Of a DNA stretch of 64,000 bases, positions 34,946 through 43,367 are shown piece after piece (the first letter of the stretch is position 1; the number at the start of each line of letters is the position of its first letter). The position numbers and the translations under genes were made by a program. Origin of the DNA: Hyphomicrobiales bacterium (GTDB lineage: Bacteria; Pseudomonadota; Alphaproteobacteria; Rhizobiales; Aestuariivirgaceae); the NCBI GenBank assembly GCA_025359045.1, contig JANYHN010000062.1, positions 141,991 through 205,990 of the forward strand, in the 5' to 3' direction. The notes beneath the pieces are model-generated. The model saw nothing but the letters and a program-made list of their open reading frames with translations, ran no database searches and was not told where the DNA came from.

Positions 34946-37027
34946 ATGCCGATAAACGTCTATTTCACGGTTCATTTACATGTCTTTGCTATGAGAACAC
35001 CTTTATTGGGGCGAAGCGGGATGAAAAATTCTGAACACAATATAGCTTATCTTAATGGAGGCCCAACCAATGAGCCTCGTTCTTTTCCCATTTTGCATGA
35101 TGGCAATGAGCTCGCCGATATTTTTGCAGGTGCAGATGTCGGCTTAGCGTTATTTGATTCATCTCTTGCGCTTTTAGCTTGTAACTCTTTGTATCGCACG
35201 CTTTGCGGATATCTCGAGTCAGAAGCCGTAACAGGTCGCAGCTTAGAAGATTTGATGCGGATCACCTTTCACCGCCTCAACGTACCTGACGCCGAAATCA
35301 AAAGTAAAATCGAAAAAATTGTTACATCGCTTGATAGGGGCAGCGCCTATACCTTCCGTTACAATGCTCCCAGCGGCAGTGTGGTAGAAATTCGCCGCCG
35401 CCGCTTACCAAATGGCACTGTGGTCGAAACGGCCCGCCAGACTGAAAATCCGGTATCGAGTATCGATCTGAATTCGCAATATGAGTTGATCGCAGAAAAA
35501 TCACGCGCGCGCCTGATGCATGCGTTGGACGTAATGGCGGATGGCTTTGCACTCTATGACTCATCTGACCGATTGGTCCTGTATAACAAAAAATATGTTG
35601 ATTATAGCCCGCTGGTCGCCGACATCATTATGCCAGGCGTTGCCAAAGAAGAAATTCTAAGAGAGTCTGTTCGTCGCGGTGCATTTAATTTAAATGGAAG
35701 AACTCCGGAAGAATACATCTCATGGCGGCTGCAACGGCATCGCAATCCAACTGAACCAATTGAAGTCTTAGGCGCCGATGGACGTTGGATTTTAATTACT
35801 GAAAAGAAAACCGATGATGGAAGCATCGTTGGCACGCGATCAGACATCACAGAGCTCAAACTACGTGAAATGGAAATGCTGCGCATTTCACAACAGCTTC
35901 ACGCAAAGAACATTCATTTCGATACGGCATTGAGCAACATGGTTCAAGGTCTTTGCATGTTTGACAAAGGCCAGCGCCTTATCGTTGTGAACAGGCGTTA
36001 TCTCGAAATTTACGGCTTCTCAGCCGACGTCGTTAAGCCGGGCATAACTCTGCGTGAATTGATGGAATACAGCGTAAGCTTGGGCAACTACACCAAGGAA
36101 GAGGCCGAGCGCGCCTTGACAGAACGTAACGACCCTGCCCGCCTCAGCCAACGCACAGTTTTAAAGCAGCGCCTGAAAGATGGACGCGTCATTGCAGTTA
36201 TGAACGAGCCCATGCCCGATGGCGGAACAATCGCCACATACGAAGACATTACCGAAAGTGAAAAAGCCGCCGTGATGATGTTGGAGTATACCCAAAAGCT
36301 AGAACGCTCCAACCGAGAACTGATAGATTTTGCATATGTCGCTTCACATGATTTACAAGAACCACTGCGCAAGATTGAAGCCTTTGGTGATCGACTACAA
36401 AAAAAATATGGCGACATTTTACCAGATGACGGGAAAATGTTTGTTGACCGTATGCACAATGCCGCCAGCCGCATGCGCCGTCTGATCAACGATCTCCTGT
36501 CTTATTCGCGCATCACGACAAACGCCAAGCCGTTCCAATGGATTTCGCTGAACGAGTTAGTAACAGAGGTGCAGTCAGATCTCCAAATTCGCATTGAAGA
36601 AAATTCAGCTATTATTGAGAGCAATGACCTGCCGAAAATTGAATGTGACGCCACGCAGATGCGGCAGCTCATACAAAATCTCGTGAGTAATGCTCTCAAA
36701 TTTCGTAAACCCGACCAAACTCCAATTATCAAAATTCATGGCGAGCTGCAAAATTCAGCAATCGTTGGTACACCTAAAAATCTGATAGTGACAATTTCTG
36801 ACAATGGCATTGGCTTTGATAATTCCTTCAAGGAACAAATCTTTACAATTTTCCAACGTTTGCACAGCCGCAACGAGTATGAAGGCACTGGCATCGGCCT
36901 AGCAACTTGCCGCAAGATTGTCGAACGCCATGGCGGAACAATTGAAGCTTCAGGCATACAAGGCGAAGGCTCAACATTTAAATTTACAATTCCGCAAACA
37001 CAATCCACCAAGGAGATTGCCGCATGA
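34946..37027 (+). CDS. PAS-domain sensor histidine kinase
   Basis: A soluble kinase of up to 693 residues. The N-terminal half has three PAS-type modules (about 50-150, 175-305, 315-430; motifs ALYDSSDRLVLYNKKY and CMFDKGQRLIVVNRRY with PAS_7-like spacing). The dimerisation domain has the phospho-acceptor H468 in ASHDLQEPLRKI, the type shared with bacteriophytochromes and similar kinases. The ATP-binding domain ends GTGIGLATCRKIVERHGG. There is no chromophore-binding domain. Alternative starts exist (for example 35021), and I give the longest. It overlaps the response regulator gene by four bases. Confidence 0.92.
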   Translation: MPINVYFTVHLHVFAMRTPLLGRSGMKNSEHNIAYLNGGPTNEPRSFPILHDGNELADIFAGADVGLALFDSSLALLACNSLYRTLCGYLESEAVTGRSLEDLMRITFHRLNVPDAEIKSKIEKIVTSLDRGSAYTFRYNAPSGSVVEIRRRRLPNGTVVETARQTENPVSSIDLNSQYELIAEKSRARLMHALDVMADGFALYDSSDRLVLYNKKYVDYSPLVADIIMPGVAKEEILRESVRRGAFNLNGRTPEEYISWRLQRHRNPTEPIEVLGADGRWILITEKKTDDGSIVGTRSDITELKLREMEMLRISQQLHAKNIHFDTALSNMVQGLCMFDKGQRLIVVNRRYLEIYGFSADVVKPGITLRELMEYSVSLGNYTKEEAERALTERNDPARLSQRTVLKQRLKDGRVIAVMNEPMPDGGTIATYEDITESEKAAVMMLEYTQKLERSNRELIDFAYVASHDLQEPLRKIEAFGDRLQKKYGDILPDDGKMFVDRMHNAASRMRRLINDLLSYSRITTNAKPFQWISLNELVTEVQSDLQIRIEENSAIIESNDLPKIECDATQMRQLIQNLVSNALKFRKPDQTPIIKIHGELQNSAIVGTPKNLIVTISDNGIGFDNSFKEQIFTIFQRLHSRNEYEGTGIGLATCRKIVERHGGTIEASGIQGEGSTFKFTIPQTQSTKEIAA

Positions 37028-37491
37028 ATAAGAGCAGCCAGCCCATTCGCATAGTTGTGGCTGATGATGATGCTGATGATCGCATGATGATTAAGGATGC
37101 CTTCGAAGAATCCAAGCTTGGCAATCCTATTGATTTTGTCGAGGACGGCGTCGAACTTATGGAATATCTAAACCGTAAGGGAAAATGGACCCATCTCGCC
37201 AACCAGCCTTACCCCGGTTTCATCCTGCTGGATCTCAACATGCCGCGTAAGGATGGTAGGACCGTGCTTAAAGAAATCAAAGAATCCACCGAACTTCACC
37301 GCATCCCGATCGTGATATTGACGACATCAAAAGCTGAAGAAGACATCATCAGAACTTATAATCTGGGTGTGAATTCATTCATCTGCAAACCGGTGTCGTT
37401 TGATAAGTTGGTCGATATTGTAAAAACGGTTGGCCATTACTGGATCGAAATCGTGGCCCTTCCTCCAGAGTGCAAGCGTGCCGCAGCATAG
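37024..37491 (+). CDS. single-domain response regulator (Rcp1-like)
   Basis: A 155-residue stand-alone receiver domain. The acidic pocket is VVADDDADD, the phospho-acceptor is D70 (ILLDLNMPRKDG), with the conserved Thr/Ser in LTTSKAEEDI and Lys in FICKPVSF. The sequence type is that of Rcp1-like regulators paired with phytochrome-type kinases. Its start overlaps the end of the kinase gene (ATGA), so they are a cognate pair. The output is probably a protein contact, since there is no DNA-binding domain. Confidence 0.93.
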   Translation: MNKSSQPIRIVVADDDADDRMMIKDAFEESKLGNPIDFVEDGVELMEYLNRKGKWTHLANQPYPGFILLDLNMPRKDGRTVLKEIKESTELHRIPIVILTTSKAEEDIIRTYNLGVNSFICKPVSFDKLVDIVKTVGHYWIEIVALPPECKRAAA

Positions 37492-37511
37492 TAGGCTAAA
37501 CAGCTTCTAAC

Positions 37512-37545
37512 AAAAAACCCGCTGCCATATGCAGCGGGTTTTTTT
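37512..37545. terminator. bidirectional intrinsic terminator
   Basis: An 8-base perfect stem (CCCGCTGC at 37518-37525, GCAGCGGG at 37531-37538) with a 5-base loop, preceded by six A's and followed by seven T's. It serves the response regulator gene on the plus strand and, read in reverse, the TRAP transporter operon on the minus strand. Confidence 0.93.
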
Positions 37546-37563
37546 AATTCCACATCCCTTCAA

Positions 37564-38880
37564 TCAAGCCGGTGGCAAGACAGGTATCATTTGTTGGGGA
37601 AGCCAAGTTGCAAGCTCTGGGAACCAGATCATCACAAACACCATGAACAACATGATGAGATACATTGGAAATGACCAAGCAGCGATCTTGAAAATATTAT
37701 GCCCTGTCATGCCTTGAAGCACAAAAAGATTAAAGCCAATCGGTGGCGTAATTTGTGCCTTCTCAACAACCAGCACGATGAAGATACCAAACCAAACCAT
37801 ATCAATTCCAGCTGCGCGAACCATCGGCTCGATCAACGGAATGGTGAGTGCGACGCAAGAGATGCCGTCGAGAAATCCACCAAGCACAGTATAGAGCAAA
37901 AGCAACACCATCAGAAGCGCGAACGCCGACAGATGCAGTGAACCAACCCACTCTGCCAACATGTGTGGAAGGCCAGTATAGCCCATCGCCAGTGACATCG
38001 CTGAACCCGCCATCAAGATAAAAGTGATCATGGCAGATGTGCGCGTTGCGCTCATCAGACTTTCCATAAAATTGGAAAATGTAAGTGTCCCCTGCCACCA
38101 AGCTAAAGCAAGCGCACCAGCAACTCCTAACGCCGCAGCCTCCGTCGCTGTCGCGAAGCCCACAAACATAGTTCCCAAAACCAGAGCGAGAAGAATATGA
38201 ACAGGTATCAGATGGCGCAAGGCAAATAGTTTTTCGCGCCAAGTTGTGATTGGCTCAGGGTCAGGTTTATAGTCTTTCGCCAATTTAGAAGACACAGCGA
38301 CGTAAAATGTAAAAAATACGGCGAGTATCAAACCCGGTATGATTCCGGCAATACTGATGGCTGAAATCGACTCGTTGGTCATCGCACCGTAAACAACCAT
38401 AATGATTGATGGCGGAATCATCAGGCCAAGTGTGGCAGGTCCTGCTAAAGTGCCGATGATCATTCGCTCAGGATAATTGCGTTTTTTCAATTCGGGCACA
38501 GTCATTTGCGCAACCGTTGTCAAAGTCGCAACCGACGATCCTGATACCGATCCAAAAATTGTGCATCCCATCACGTTGGTGTGCAGTAAGCCACCGGGTA
38601 AACGCCCCATGAGAGGTGCCAGGCCCTTAAACAAGTCTTCTGAAAGGCGTGTTCGAAATAATATGTCGCCCATCCACACAAACATCGGAAGTGACGAAAG
38701 CATCCAAGATGACGACGAACTCCACATGGTCGTAATGATGGGCAGACCCGCAGACCGTGATGCAAACACTTCAATTGCAATTGCCGCCAAAGTAACGAGC
38801 GACACGCCAATCCACACACCTGTGCCAAGTAAAACAGCAAGTAGGGCTATAAGAGTTGTGAAGAAAATGAGTTGATCCAT
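37564..38880 (-). CDS. dctM: TRAP transporter large permease (DctM)
   Basis: A 438-residue membrane protein with about 12 transmembrane helices and the DctM signature (GCTIFGSVSGSSVATLTTVA near residues 105-125, then PPSIIMVVYGAMT). It is the transport subunit of a tripartite ATP-independent periplasmic transporter, driven by a sodium or proton gradient. The small permease gene is 12 bases upstream on the same strand. Substrate is decided by the binding protein and remains unknown. Confidence 0.93.
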   Translation of the reverse strand: MDQLIFFTTLIALLAVLLGTGVWIGVSLVTLAAIAIEVFASRSAGLPIITTMWSSSSSWMLSSLPMFVWMGDILFRTRLSEDLFKGLAPLMGRLPGGLLHTNVMGCTIFGSVSGSSVATLTTVAQMTVPELKKRNYPERMIIGTLAGPATLGLMIPPSIIMVVYGAMTNESISAISIAGIIPGLILAVFFTFYVAVSSKLAKDYKPDPEPITTWREKLFALRHLIPVHILLALVLGTMFVGFATATEAAALGVAGALALAWWQGTLTFSNFMESLMSATRTSAMITFILMAGSAMSLAMGYTGLPHMLAEWVGSLHLSAFALLMVLLLLYTVLGGFLDGISCVALTIPLIEPMVRAAGIDMVWFGIFIVLVVEKAQITPPIGFNLFVLQGMTGHNIFKIAAWSFPMYLIMLFMVFVMIWFPELATWLPQQMIPVLPPA

Positions 38881-38892
38881 GCTTGAATCAGA

Positions 38893-39411
38893 TCACATAA
38901 CGTCAGGGCCAGCGGCTATGCCGCTGTCACCTGTAATCATTAAACGCAGACCGTGGTCAATGATTGAAACTGCGAACAAACTAAAACCAACAGCCATCGA
39001 CAACTGAGGAATCCACATCGGCGTTGCATCAAGTCCTTGGCTCACATCGCCGAAGCTGTACGACAAATAGACATTCATCCATGCATAATATGAAAGCCAA
39101 ACAACCACGATGCAACTGATCAGAAAAGACAGCTTTTCAGCCCAATGTCGATATTTGCCCAATGTCGAAAGAAATAACTCGATGCGCACGTGGGCGCCGC
39201 GATTTAATGTGTGCGCAAATGCTAGGAACACTGAAGCTCCCATGAAATACCCTACATAGTCAGTCAGACCGCGCGGATTAACACCAATATAGCGCCCGAT
39301 GATTTGAAACATCGTCACTCCGAAAATCAAAACCATAAAAAATCCGGCAAGATATCCGCAATAAAGATAGAGCCGGTCCAGCCATGACCAAATCTGCGTC
39401 AAGTTTTTCAT
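38893..39411 (-). CDS. dctQ: TRAP transporter small permease (DctQ)
   Basis: A 172-residue protein with four transmembrane helices, the DctQ layout, including the segment RGLTDYVGYFMGASVFLAFA and RGAHVRIELFLS. It pairs with the large permease encoded next to it. Gaps of 6 bases to the binding-protein gene and 12 to dctM show one operon in the order dctP-dctQ-dctM. Confidence 0.9.
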   Translation of the reverse strand: MKNLTQIWSWLDRLYLYCGYLAGFFMVLIFGVTMFQIIGRYIGVNPRGLTDYVGYFMGASVFLAFAHTLNRGAHVRIELFLSTLGKYRHWAEKLSFLISCIVVVWLSYYAWMNVYLSYSFGDVSQGLDATPMWIPQLSMAVGFSLFAVSIIDHGLRLMITGDSGIAAGPDVM

Positions 39412-39417
39412 CGGCTC

Positions 39418-40401
39418 TTATTTCTTGAAATCGTCAATAACTTTTTTACCAGCAGCGCCAGCCTTGGCGACCCATTCAGAGGTCATCGTCTCGCCAATCT
39501 TAGCCATAGAAGCAGCAAGATCAGGAGATGGTTGCAAAACCATCATTCCGTTTTTTGACAACGTCTCTAGCGCACTCTCGTTGGCGATCTTTGATTTGTC
39601 TAAACCGCTGGCTTCAGCCTTGGTCGAACAATCAAGTATTGCTGCTTTATTTTTGTCGGAAAGTTTTGCGAATATATCTTTGTTCACAATCACGGTGTTC
39701 CGCGGCATCCAAGCTTTCACTTCATAAAAATGATTGAGATTTTCCCAAACCTTTGAATCTTGCCCCGTCACAGCTGATGTGATCAACGACCCAATCACAC
39801 CTGCTGAAAGCGCTTGGCTTATTTCAGCAGCTTCAATTGAAATTGGCACCATACCCGTCAGTTCAGCCATTCGTGCAGTCGCTTTGTTGTATGACCGCAC
39901 GCGAACGCCCTTCATGTCCTCAACTTTATTCACGTCTTTGCTGAAATAAAGACCTTGTGGTGGCCATGGAACGGAATAGAGCAACTTCAGATTCTGGCTG
40001 TCTAAAACTTTTTCGAGTTCTGGGCGGGCGGCTTTGAAAAGCTTCACCGAGGCGTCATAGGACGTGGCAAGGAACGGAATCGAATCGGTTCCATAAATTG
40101 CATTTTCGTTTTCATGCGAGGAAAGCAAACGTTCGCCAATCTGCGCCTGTCCGGTTTGGACCGCGCGCTTGATATCGTTACCCTTGAAGAGAGTGCCATT
40201 GGGGTGAGTTACGATGTTTATGTCGCCACTTGTTCCCGTTGCCACACACTTAGCAAATTCGTCCGCATTAATGGATTGAAAGTTGGTTGCTGGATATGCC
40301 ATCGGCATATCCCATTTTTCACCAGCTTGGGCTGTTGAAATATATGCTTGTGTCGAGATTAGCACCGCCGCAGCGAAAAAGTTAACAATCTTCGTTTTCA
40401 T
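39418..40401 (-). CDS. dctP: TRAP transporter substrate-binding protein (DctP)
   Basis: A periplasmic binding protein of 327 residues from the ATG at 40401, with GGAA eight bases upstream (other starts at 40407 and 40452). The signal peptide is MKTKIVNFFAAAVLISTQAY, cleaved after AQA. The DctP core has GVRVRSYNKATARMAEL, whose conserved Arg usually forms a salt bridge with a carboxylate of the ligand. The ligand is therefore probably an organic acid. The gene heads the dctPQM operon. Confidence 0.9.
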   Translation of the reverse strand: MKTKIVNFFAAAVLISTQAYISTAQAGEKWDMPMAYPATNFQSINADEFAKCVATGTSGDINIVTHPNGTLFKGNDIKRAVQTGQAQIGERLLSSHENENAIYGTDSIPFLATSYDASVKLFKAARPELEKVLDSQNLKLLYSVPWPPQGLYFSKDVNKVEDMKGVRVRSYNKATARMAELTGMVPISIEAAEISQALSAGVIGSLITSAVTGQDSKVWENLNHFYEVKAWMPRNTVIVNKDIFAKLSDKNKAAILDCSTKAEASGLDKSKIANESALETLSKNGMMVLQPSPDLAASMAKIGETMTSEWVAKAGAAGKKVIDDFKK

Positions 40402-40590
40402 ATCCATCTTTCCGTAAATCAGCATTGGAACGCCGAATTTAAGCCCCGTCACCTGAAAATAGACGATAAGGAGTTAAAATTGGATTGGGGAAATTCAATT
40501 TGAGTCAAGTTTAAGGATGCATAACAGAATAGATTGAGTGGTTATCGTAAATGGTTTATCGCGATTTTACGTCGAGCTTTGCGAACTAAC

Positions 40591-40615
40591 GGAACAACTT
40601 ATTCACACCTTGGTT
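40591..40615 (+). promoter_or_regulatory. candidate EcfG-type stress promoter, one mismatch
   Basis: GGAAC at 40591 is followed after 16 bases by GGTT (consensus CGTT), the spacing of the alphaproteobacterial EcfG promoter. It ends 45 bases before the start of the secreted protein gene at 40661. One mismatch in the -10 makes it weaker than the other sites in this window. Confidence 0.5.
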
Positions 40616-40660
40616 TGACACCCCATTAACACTTCCTTAACTAAATTAGGGAGCTGTGAA

Positions 40661-41239
40661 ATGATTCGGAATTTTTTCTATGCGGGTATAATATTAGGAC
40701 TTGGGTTCACTGCCCAATCATTTTCTGCCGACTTGACAAGCCTTGAAATGGGCGAGTTTGTTACAAGTAGCGAAAGTCCTATTTCACCGAAATCTGTATC
40801 AATAGACTCTCAAAGGCAGGCACTACACTTTTCAATGAAGCTCGACACGCTTTCGGCCACAGCAGACGGATCGAAAATGGAAGGATCTTCGTCTTTTTCT
40901 GGCAACTTTACCGTGTTACAGCCCTATAATGTGTCACTACCCGTCGCTACAATTCAGCTAAAAGGGCATATTGTTAAAACCGCTGCATCGTCCGCAACGC
41001 TTGATATTATTGTTGGTGATGCAAAAGAGAAAATTGTCTGGGAAGAAAACGAGGTTGCGGCTGGATTATTTGACAAGACGTTAAACGTCGTCATTGCAAA
41101 TGGGCAAGTTCCCGTTGTTTTTCCGGTGAGTGCAACCCTTTTGGTCACAAAAAGCCCAGGAAGCGGCGCTGTATTCGTGTCGCTGGATTCAATTGATGTT
41201 CAGATTGGATCGCAGCGCGTGGCAATTAACGACCGCTAA
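40661..41239 (+). CDS. secreted hypothetical protein
   Basis: A 192-residue protein with a signal peptide (MIRNFFYAGIILGLGFTAQS, cleaved near SFSA). The mature part is rich in beta-forming residues (VSIDSQRQALHFSMKLD, then FTVLQPYNVSLPVATIQLKG) and looks like a single sandwich domain. No family was recognised. The ATG has GGAG upstream and an EcfG-like element lies ahead, so it may be stress-induced. Confidence 0.7.
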   Translation: MIRNFFYAGIILGLGFTAQSFSADLTSLEMGEFVTSSESPISPKSVSIDSQRQALHFSMKLDTLSATADGSKMEGSSSFSGNFTVLQPYNVSLPVATIQLKGHIVKTAASSATLDIIVGDAKEKIVWEENEVAAGLFDKTLNVVIANGQVPVVFPVSATLLVTKSPGSGAVFVSLDSIDVQIGSQRVAINDR

Positions 41240-41249
41240 ACAAGCAAAA

Positions 41250-41280
41250 TTCGGCGAACCCAGAGATCCGCCGAACATAT
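41250..41280. terminator. intrinsic terminator between convergent genes
   Basis: A stem of TTCGGCG (41250-41256) with CGCCGAA (41269-41275) closes a 12-base loop and is followed by CATATTTTT, a T-rich tail. It sits 11 bases after the plus-strand secreted protein gene and before the end of the minus-strand gene. Confidence 0.7.
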
Positions 41281-41298
41281 TTTTGCTAGAACGTTTAA

Positions 41299-41757
41299 TT
41301 AAACTGTAATTGGCTTATAAGCTTGGCGCACCAGAAGACGCCACTTTCCGTCTTCTTTTTTCCAAGTTTGCACAATGTTTAACACCAATAGTAAATTTTT
41401 ACCTTGATACATTAAATCAGCATCAAATGTATGACGCGCAATAGCCAAATCACCGACTGTGTGGATGCTGTGATCATAAAGTTTGATCGAATTAAAAATT
41501 TCTGACTTTTCAACAACAGTCTTAACAAATTCTACTTTGGTCTGAACAACACCGTTGGCATGCCCAAAAGACATATCATCGGCAGAAAGTTCCAAAAGCT
41601 TAGCGCCATCGCCAGCAACCATAGACTTGCGGTAAAGTTCCACGGCTGCCAGAACATCATCAGTATCACAGGCGCTCGCGGTGTTGAGCTTAGCCATGCC
41701 AACCATTGTTGCGCCTACAGCCAAAAAGCTCGTAATTGATAATTCGCGTCTGTTCAT
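41299..41757 (-). CDS. exported NTF2-like (DUF4440) protein
   Basis: A 152-residue protein with an N-terminal twin-Arg sequence (MNRRELSITSFLAVGATMVG), which suggests export, perhaps by the Tat route. The rest is an NTF2-like fold of the DUF4440 type (VLAAVELYRKSMVAGDGAKL, then FDADLMYQGKNL and IVQTWKKEDGKWRLL). Members are mostly uncharacterised binding proteins or isomerases. It is transcribed alone toward the terminator at 41250. Confidence 0.75.
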   Translation of the reverse strand: MNRRELSITSFLAVGATMVGMAKLNTASACDTDDVLAAVELYRKSMVAGDGAKLLELSADDMSFGHANGVVQTKVEFVKTVVEKSEIFNSIKLYDHSIHTVGDLAIARHTFDADLMYQGKNLLLVLNIVQTWKKEDGKWRLLVRQAYKPITV

Positions 41758-41884
41758 ACTTAACTCCCATTTACTTACCCAAACATTCGCAAGTTCATAG
41801 GCTATTTCTGTTAAGACGAAGTAAACTCCCGGCAGCGGGCAATTTATTGCAACTTTACTTATTCAAAAACAACATCGCCAATCC

Positions 41885-42298
41885 CTATCGCTTTCTTTGG
41901 CTCTCTGATGCAACCATGCCTGCTACAAGCGCAGCTAAAAGCATTGCACCTTTTTGATCTTTAAAAGCTTGATTCAAAATCGGAGGGATTTGCTCTGTCT
42001 GTCGAATGCCGTTCGGTCTTACCGGCTGTTTTAACACTATCGAACCAACTCCAAGTACGGTCATTCCAACTAAAAATAGAAAGCCTCCAGCCAACAATGC
42101 CGCGCCTGCCTCCCCCCAATAAGGAATCGCATAGATCCAAATTGCCGCTGTCACGCATCCTATTGCAGCCAGAAAAAATAGAGCTGCCGATATTGATGCA
42201 CACGCCTTTATTGCTCCGTAACGAACCGGAGCAACCATATTCGCAGCTCCGTTTCGAGCGGCTGAAATTAATATATTTCCGATTTGCGATCCCAGCAT
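41885..42298 (-). CDS. YqjE-like small membrane protein (Phage_holin_3_6 family)
   Basis: The ATG at 42298 (AAGGA seven bases upstream) gives 137 residues, ten bases after the DUF883 gene. Two hydrophobic segments (about 34-58 and 64-89) are followed by a short polar tail with another hydrophobic stretch. The family is named after phage holins, but members beside YqjD/ElaB-type genes are ordinary envelope proteins. It is the last gene of the CsbD - DUF883 - YqjE-like stress operon. Confidence 0.7.
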   Translation of the reverse strand: MLGSQIGNILISAARNGAANMVAPVRYGAIKACASISAALFFLAAIGCVTAAIWIYAIPYWGEAGAALLAGGFLFLVGMTVLGVGSIVLKQPVRPNGIRQTEQIPPILNQAFKDQKGAMLLAALVAGMVASESQRKR

Positions 42299-42308
42299 AT
42301 TCGCATCC

Positions 42309-42614
42309 TTATCTCGACAATACGCGACTACCAACAAATCCCAGCGCAAAAGCAATGAGCAACGCGGTCAATGGTTGCTCTTCAACTTGCTGACCTATTT
42401 TTTTGGCCGAACGCTGGCCTTGAGCCGCCATATTGTTATAAGCCCGCGTAGCTTCAGCTCCAATCTGATCGGCAGCTGCACTACTTGCCTCATATGCATT
42501 ATTGCCAACATTCTTGGTCAACTTTGCAATATCATCTTTCAGGGAAGCCAAGTCATTCATGATAGCCTGAATGTCGACGTTCGTTTCACCATTGCCTTTG
42601 ATTATTGAAGCCAT
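42309..42614 (-). CDS. DUF883 (ElaB/YqjD-like) inner-membrane protein
   Basis: A 101-residue protein with a coiled-coil-like N-terminal part (IMNDLASLKDDIAKLTKNVG) and a C-terminal membrane helix ending GFVGSRVLSR. This is the ElaB/YqjD/YgaM layout: tail-anchored stress proteins, some of which bind ribosomes in E. coli. It lies 42 bases after the CsbD gene in the same minus-strand run. Confidence 0.88.
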   Translation of the reverse strand: MASIIKGNGETNVDIQAIMNDLASLKDDIAKLTKNVGNNAYEASSAAADQIGAEATRAYNNMAAQGQRSAKKIGQQVEEQPLTALLIAFALGFVGSRVLSR

Positions 42615-42656
42615 AATTATTTTCTCCTTGACTGCTAATGTTGAGGTATTTGAAAT

Positions 42657-42842
42657 CTACTTGGACTTTAAAACGTTGCGGATAGAATCTTTTGCTCCGC
42701 CAATCGCATTTTTAACTTTCCCTTCTATCTTTTGAGCCTTGCCTTGTGCGGCAATTTTCTGATCTCCGACAGCTTTACCGACTGCCTCTTTCACAGAGCC
42801 TGCTAAAGTTTTCCCCGCACCAATAACTCGATCTTTATCCAT
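42657..42842 (-). CDS. CsbD-family small stress protein
   Basis: A 61-residue hydrophilic protein with the CsbD repeat-like sequence (GAGKTLAGSVKEAVGKAVGD, KAQKIEGKVKNAIGGAKDS). CsbD proteins are abundant general-stress proteins of unknown biochemical role. A perfect EcfG promoter lies about 280 bases upstream on the same strand, with only a frameshifted DUF3309 gene between. Confidence 0.9.
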   Translation of the reverse strand: MDKDRVIGAGKTLAGSVKEAVGKAVGDQKIAAQGKAQKIEGKVKNAIGGAKDSIRNVLKSK

Positions 42843-42917
42843 GACGACAATCCTTTCTGAAAATATTTTTTAAATTTATCTTCGTTTTTCAAAGCTCGAT
42901 TTCGGGAAAAGCAATCC

Positions 42918-43075
42918 TTACAACCGCCCCAAAAACGCGAACGCGACGACCGCAACAAGTACGAAGCTAATGCCACCACTGAGAAGTAATCCCCACTTCA
43001 ACTATGCCTCCAAGTTGGCCACGCCCCAGCGAGAAACAAGATGAGCAAAATAACCAATATATTTGAAATGCTCAC
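42918..43075 (-). pseudogene. DUF3309 family small membrane protein, frameshifted
   Basis: From a GTG at 43075 (GGAGG upstream) the frame reads MSISNILVILLILFLAGAWP then TWRHS and a TGA at 42998-43000. The adjacent frame continues with KWGLLLSGG then ISFVLVAVVAFAFLGRL to a TAA at 42918. Together these match the whole DUF3309 pattern (about 50 residues, two hydrophobic halves joined by PTWPHS-x-x-WGY and ending GRL/GRI). One base is missing between HS and KWG. This is a pseudogene, a sequencing error, or less likely a programmed shift. Confidence 0.75.
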
Positions 43076-43121
43076 GCGGTTCCTCCAAATCGAATGTCGT
43101 GAAAAACGATTGTGCTGAGAC

Positions 43122-43146
43122 AACGCGCAGTGCCAAGAAATGTTCC
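43122..43146 (-). promoter_or_regulatory. EcfG-type general stress promoter
   Basis: On the minus strand GGAAC (43142-43146) is followed by exactly 16 bases and CGTT (43122-43125). It lies 47 bases before the GTG of the DUF3309 gene and probably also serves the CsbD, DUF883 and YqjE-like genes beyond. Confidence 0.85.
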
Positions 43147-43261
43147 GAAGATTTAAAAATAATTCCGATCTCAAACAATTATTACATCGCTTAAGTTGGA
43201 AATTCCTCGGACTCAACTCTTTATGCAGGAAATCGCATAACGAAATTTCAGGGTTCATATT

Positions 43262-43286
43262 GGAACGGAACCGTCGCCAAATAGTT
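43262..43286 (+). promoter_or_regulatory. EcfG-type promoter, one mismatch
   Basis: GGAAC (43262-43266), 16 bases, then AGTT in place of CGTT. A second overlapping GGAAC follows at 43267, but without correct spacing. It precedes the Pro-rich exported protein gene by 81 bases and is divergent from the promoter at 43122. Confidence 0.65.
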
Positions 43287-43367
43287 ACCTGAGTTGGAAA
43301 ATATAAGACTGCCGCAAACAGACGAATAATCGTCTGTTAGATGCAGCTGTATTTAAAGGAGCATGAA

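Noticed and set aside
40421..40445. GGAAC on the plus strand before the secreted protein gene
   Set aside because: No GTT occurs at the right spacing, so it is not an EcfG promoter; the element at 40591 fits better.
41885..42298. Phage holin suggesting a prophage
   Set aside because: The family name is misleading: the gene sits in a DUF883/CsbD stress operon and no other phage-like gene is nearby.
43058..43082. GGAAC on the minus strand overlapping the DUF3309 ribosome site
   Set aside because: There is no GTT 17 bases downstream, and the sequence GGAGGAAC here is the ribosome site.
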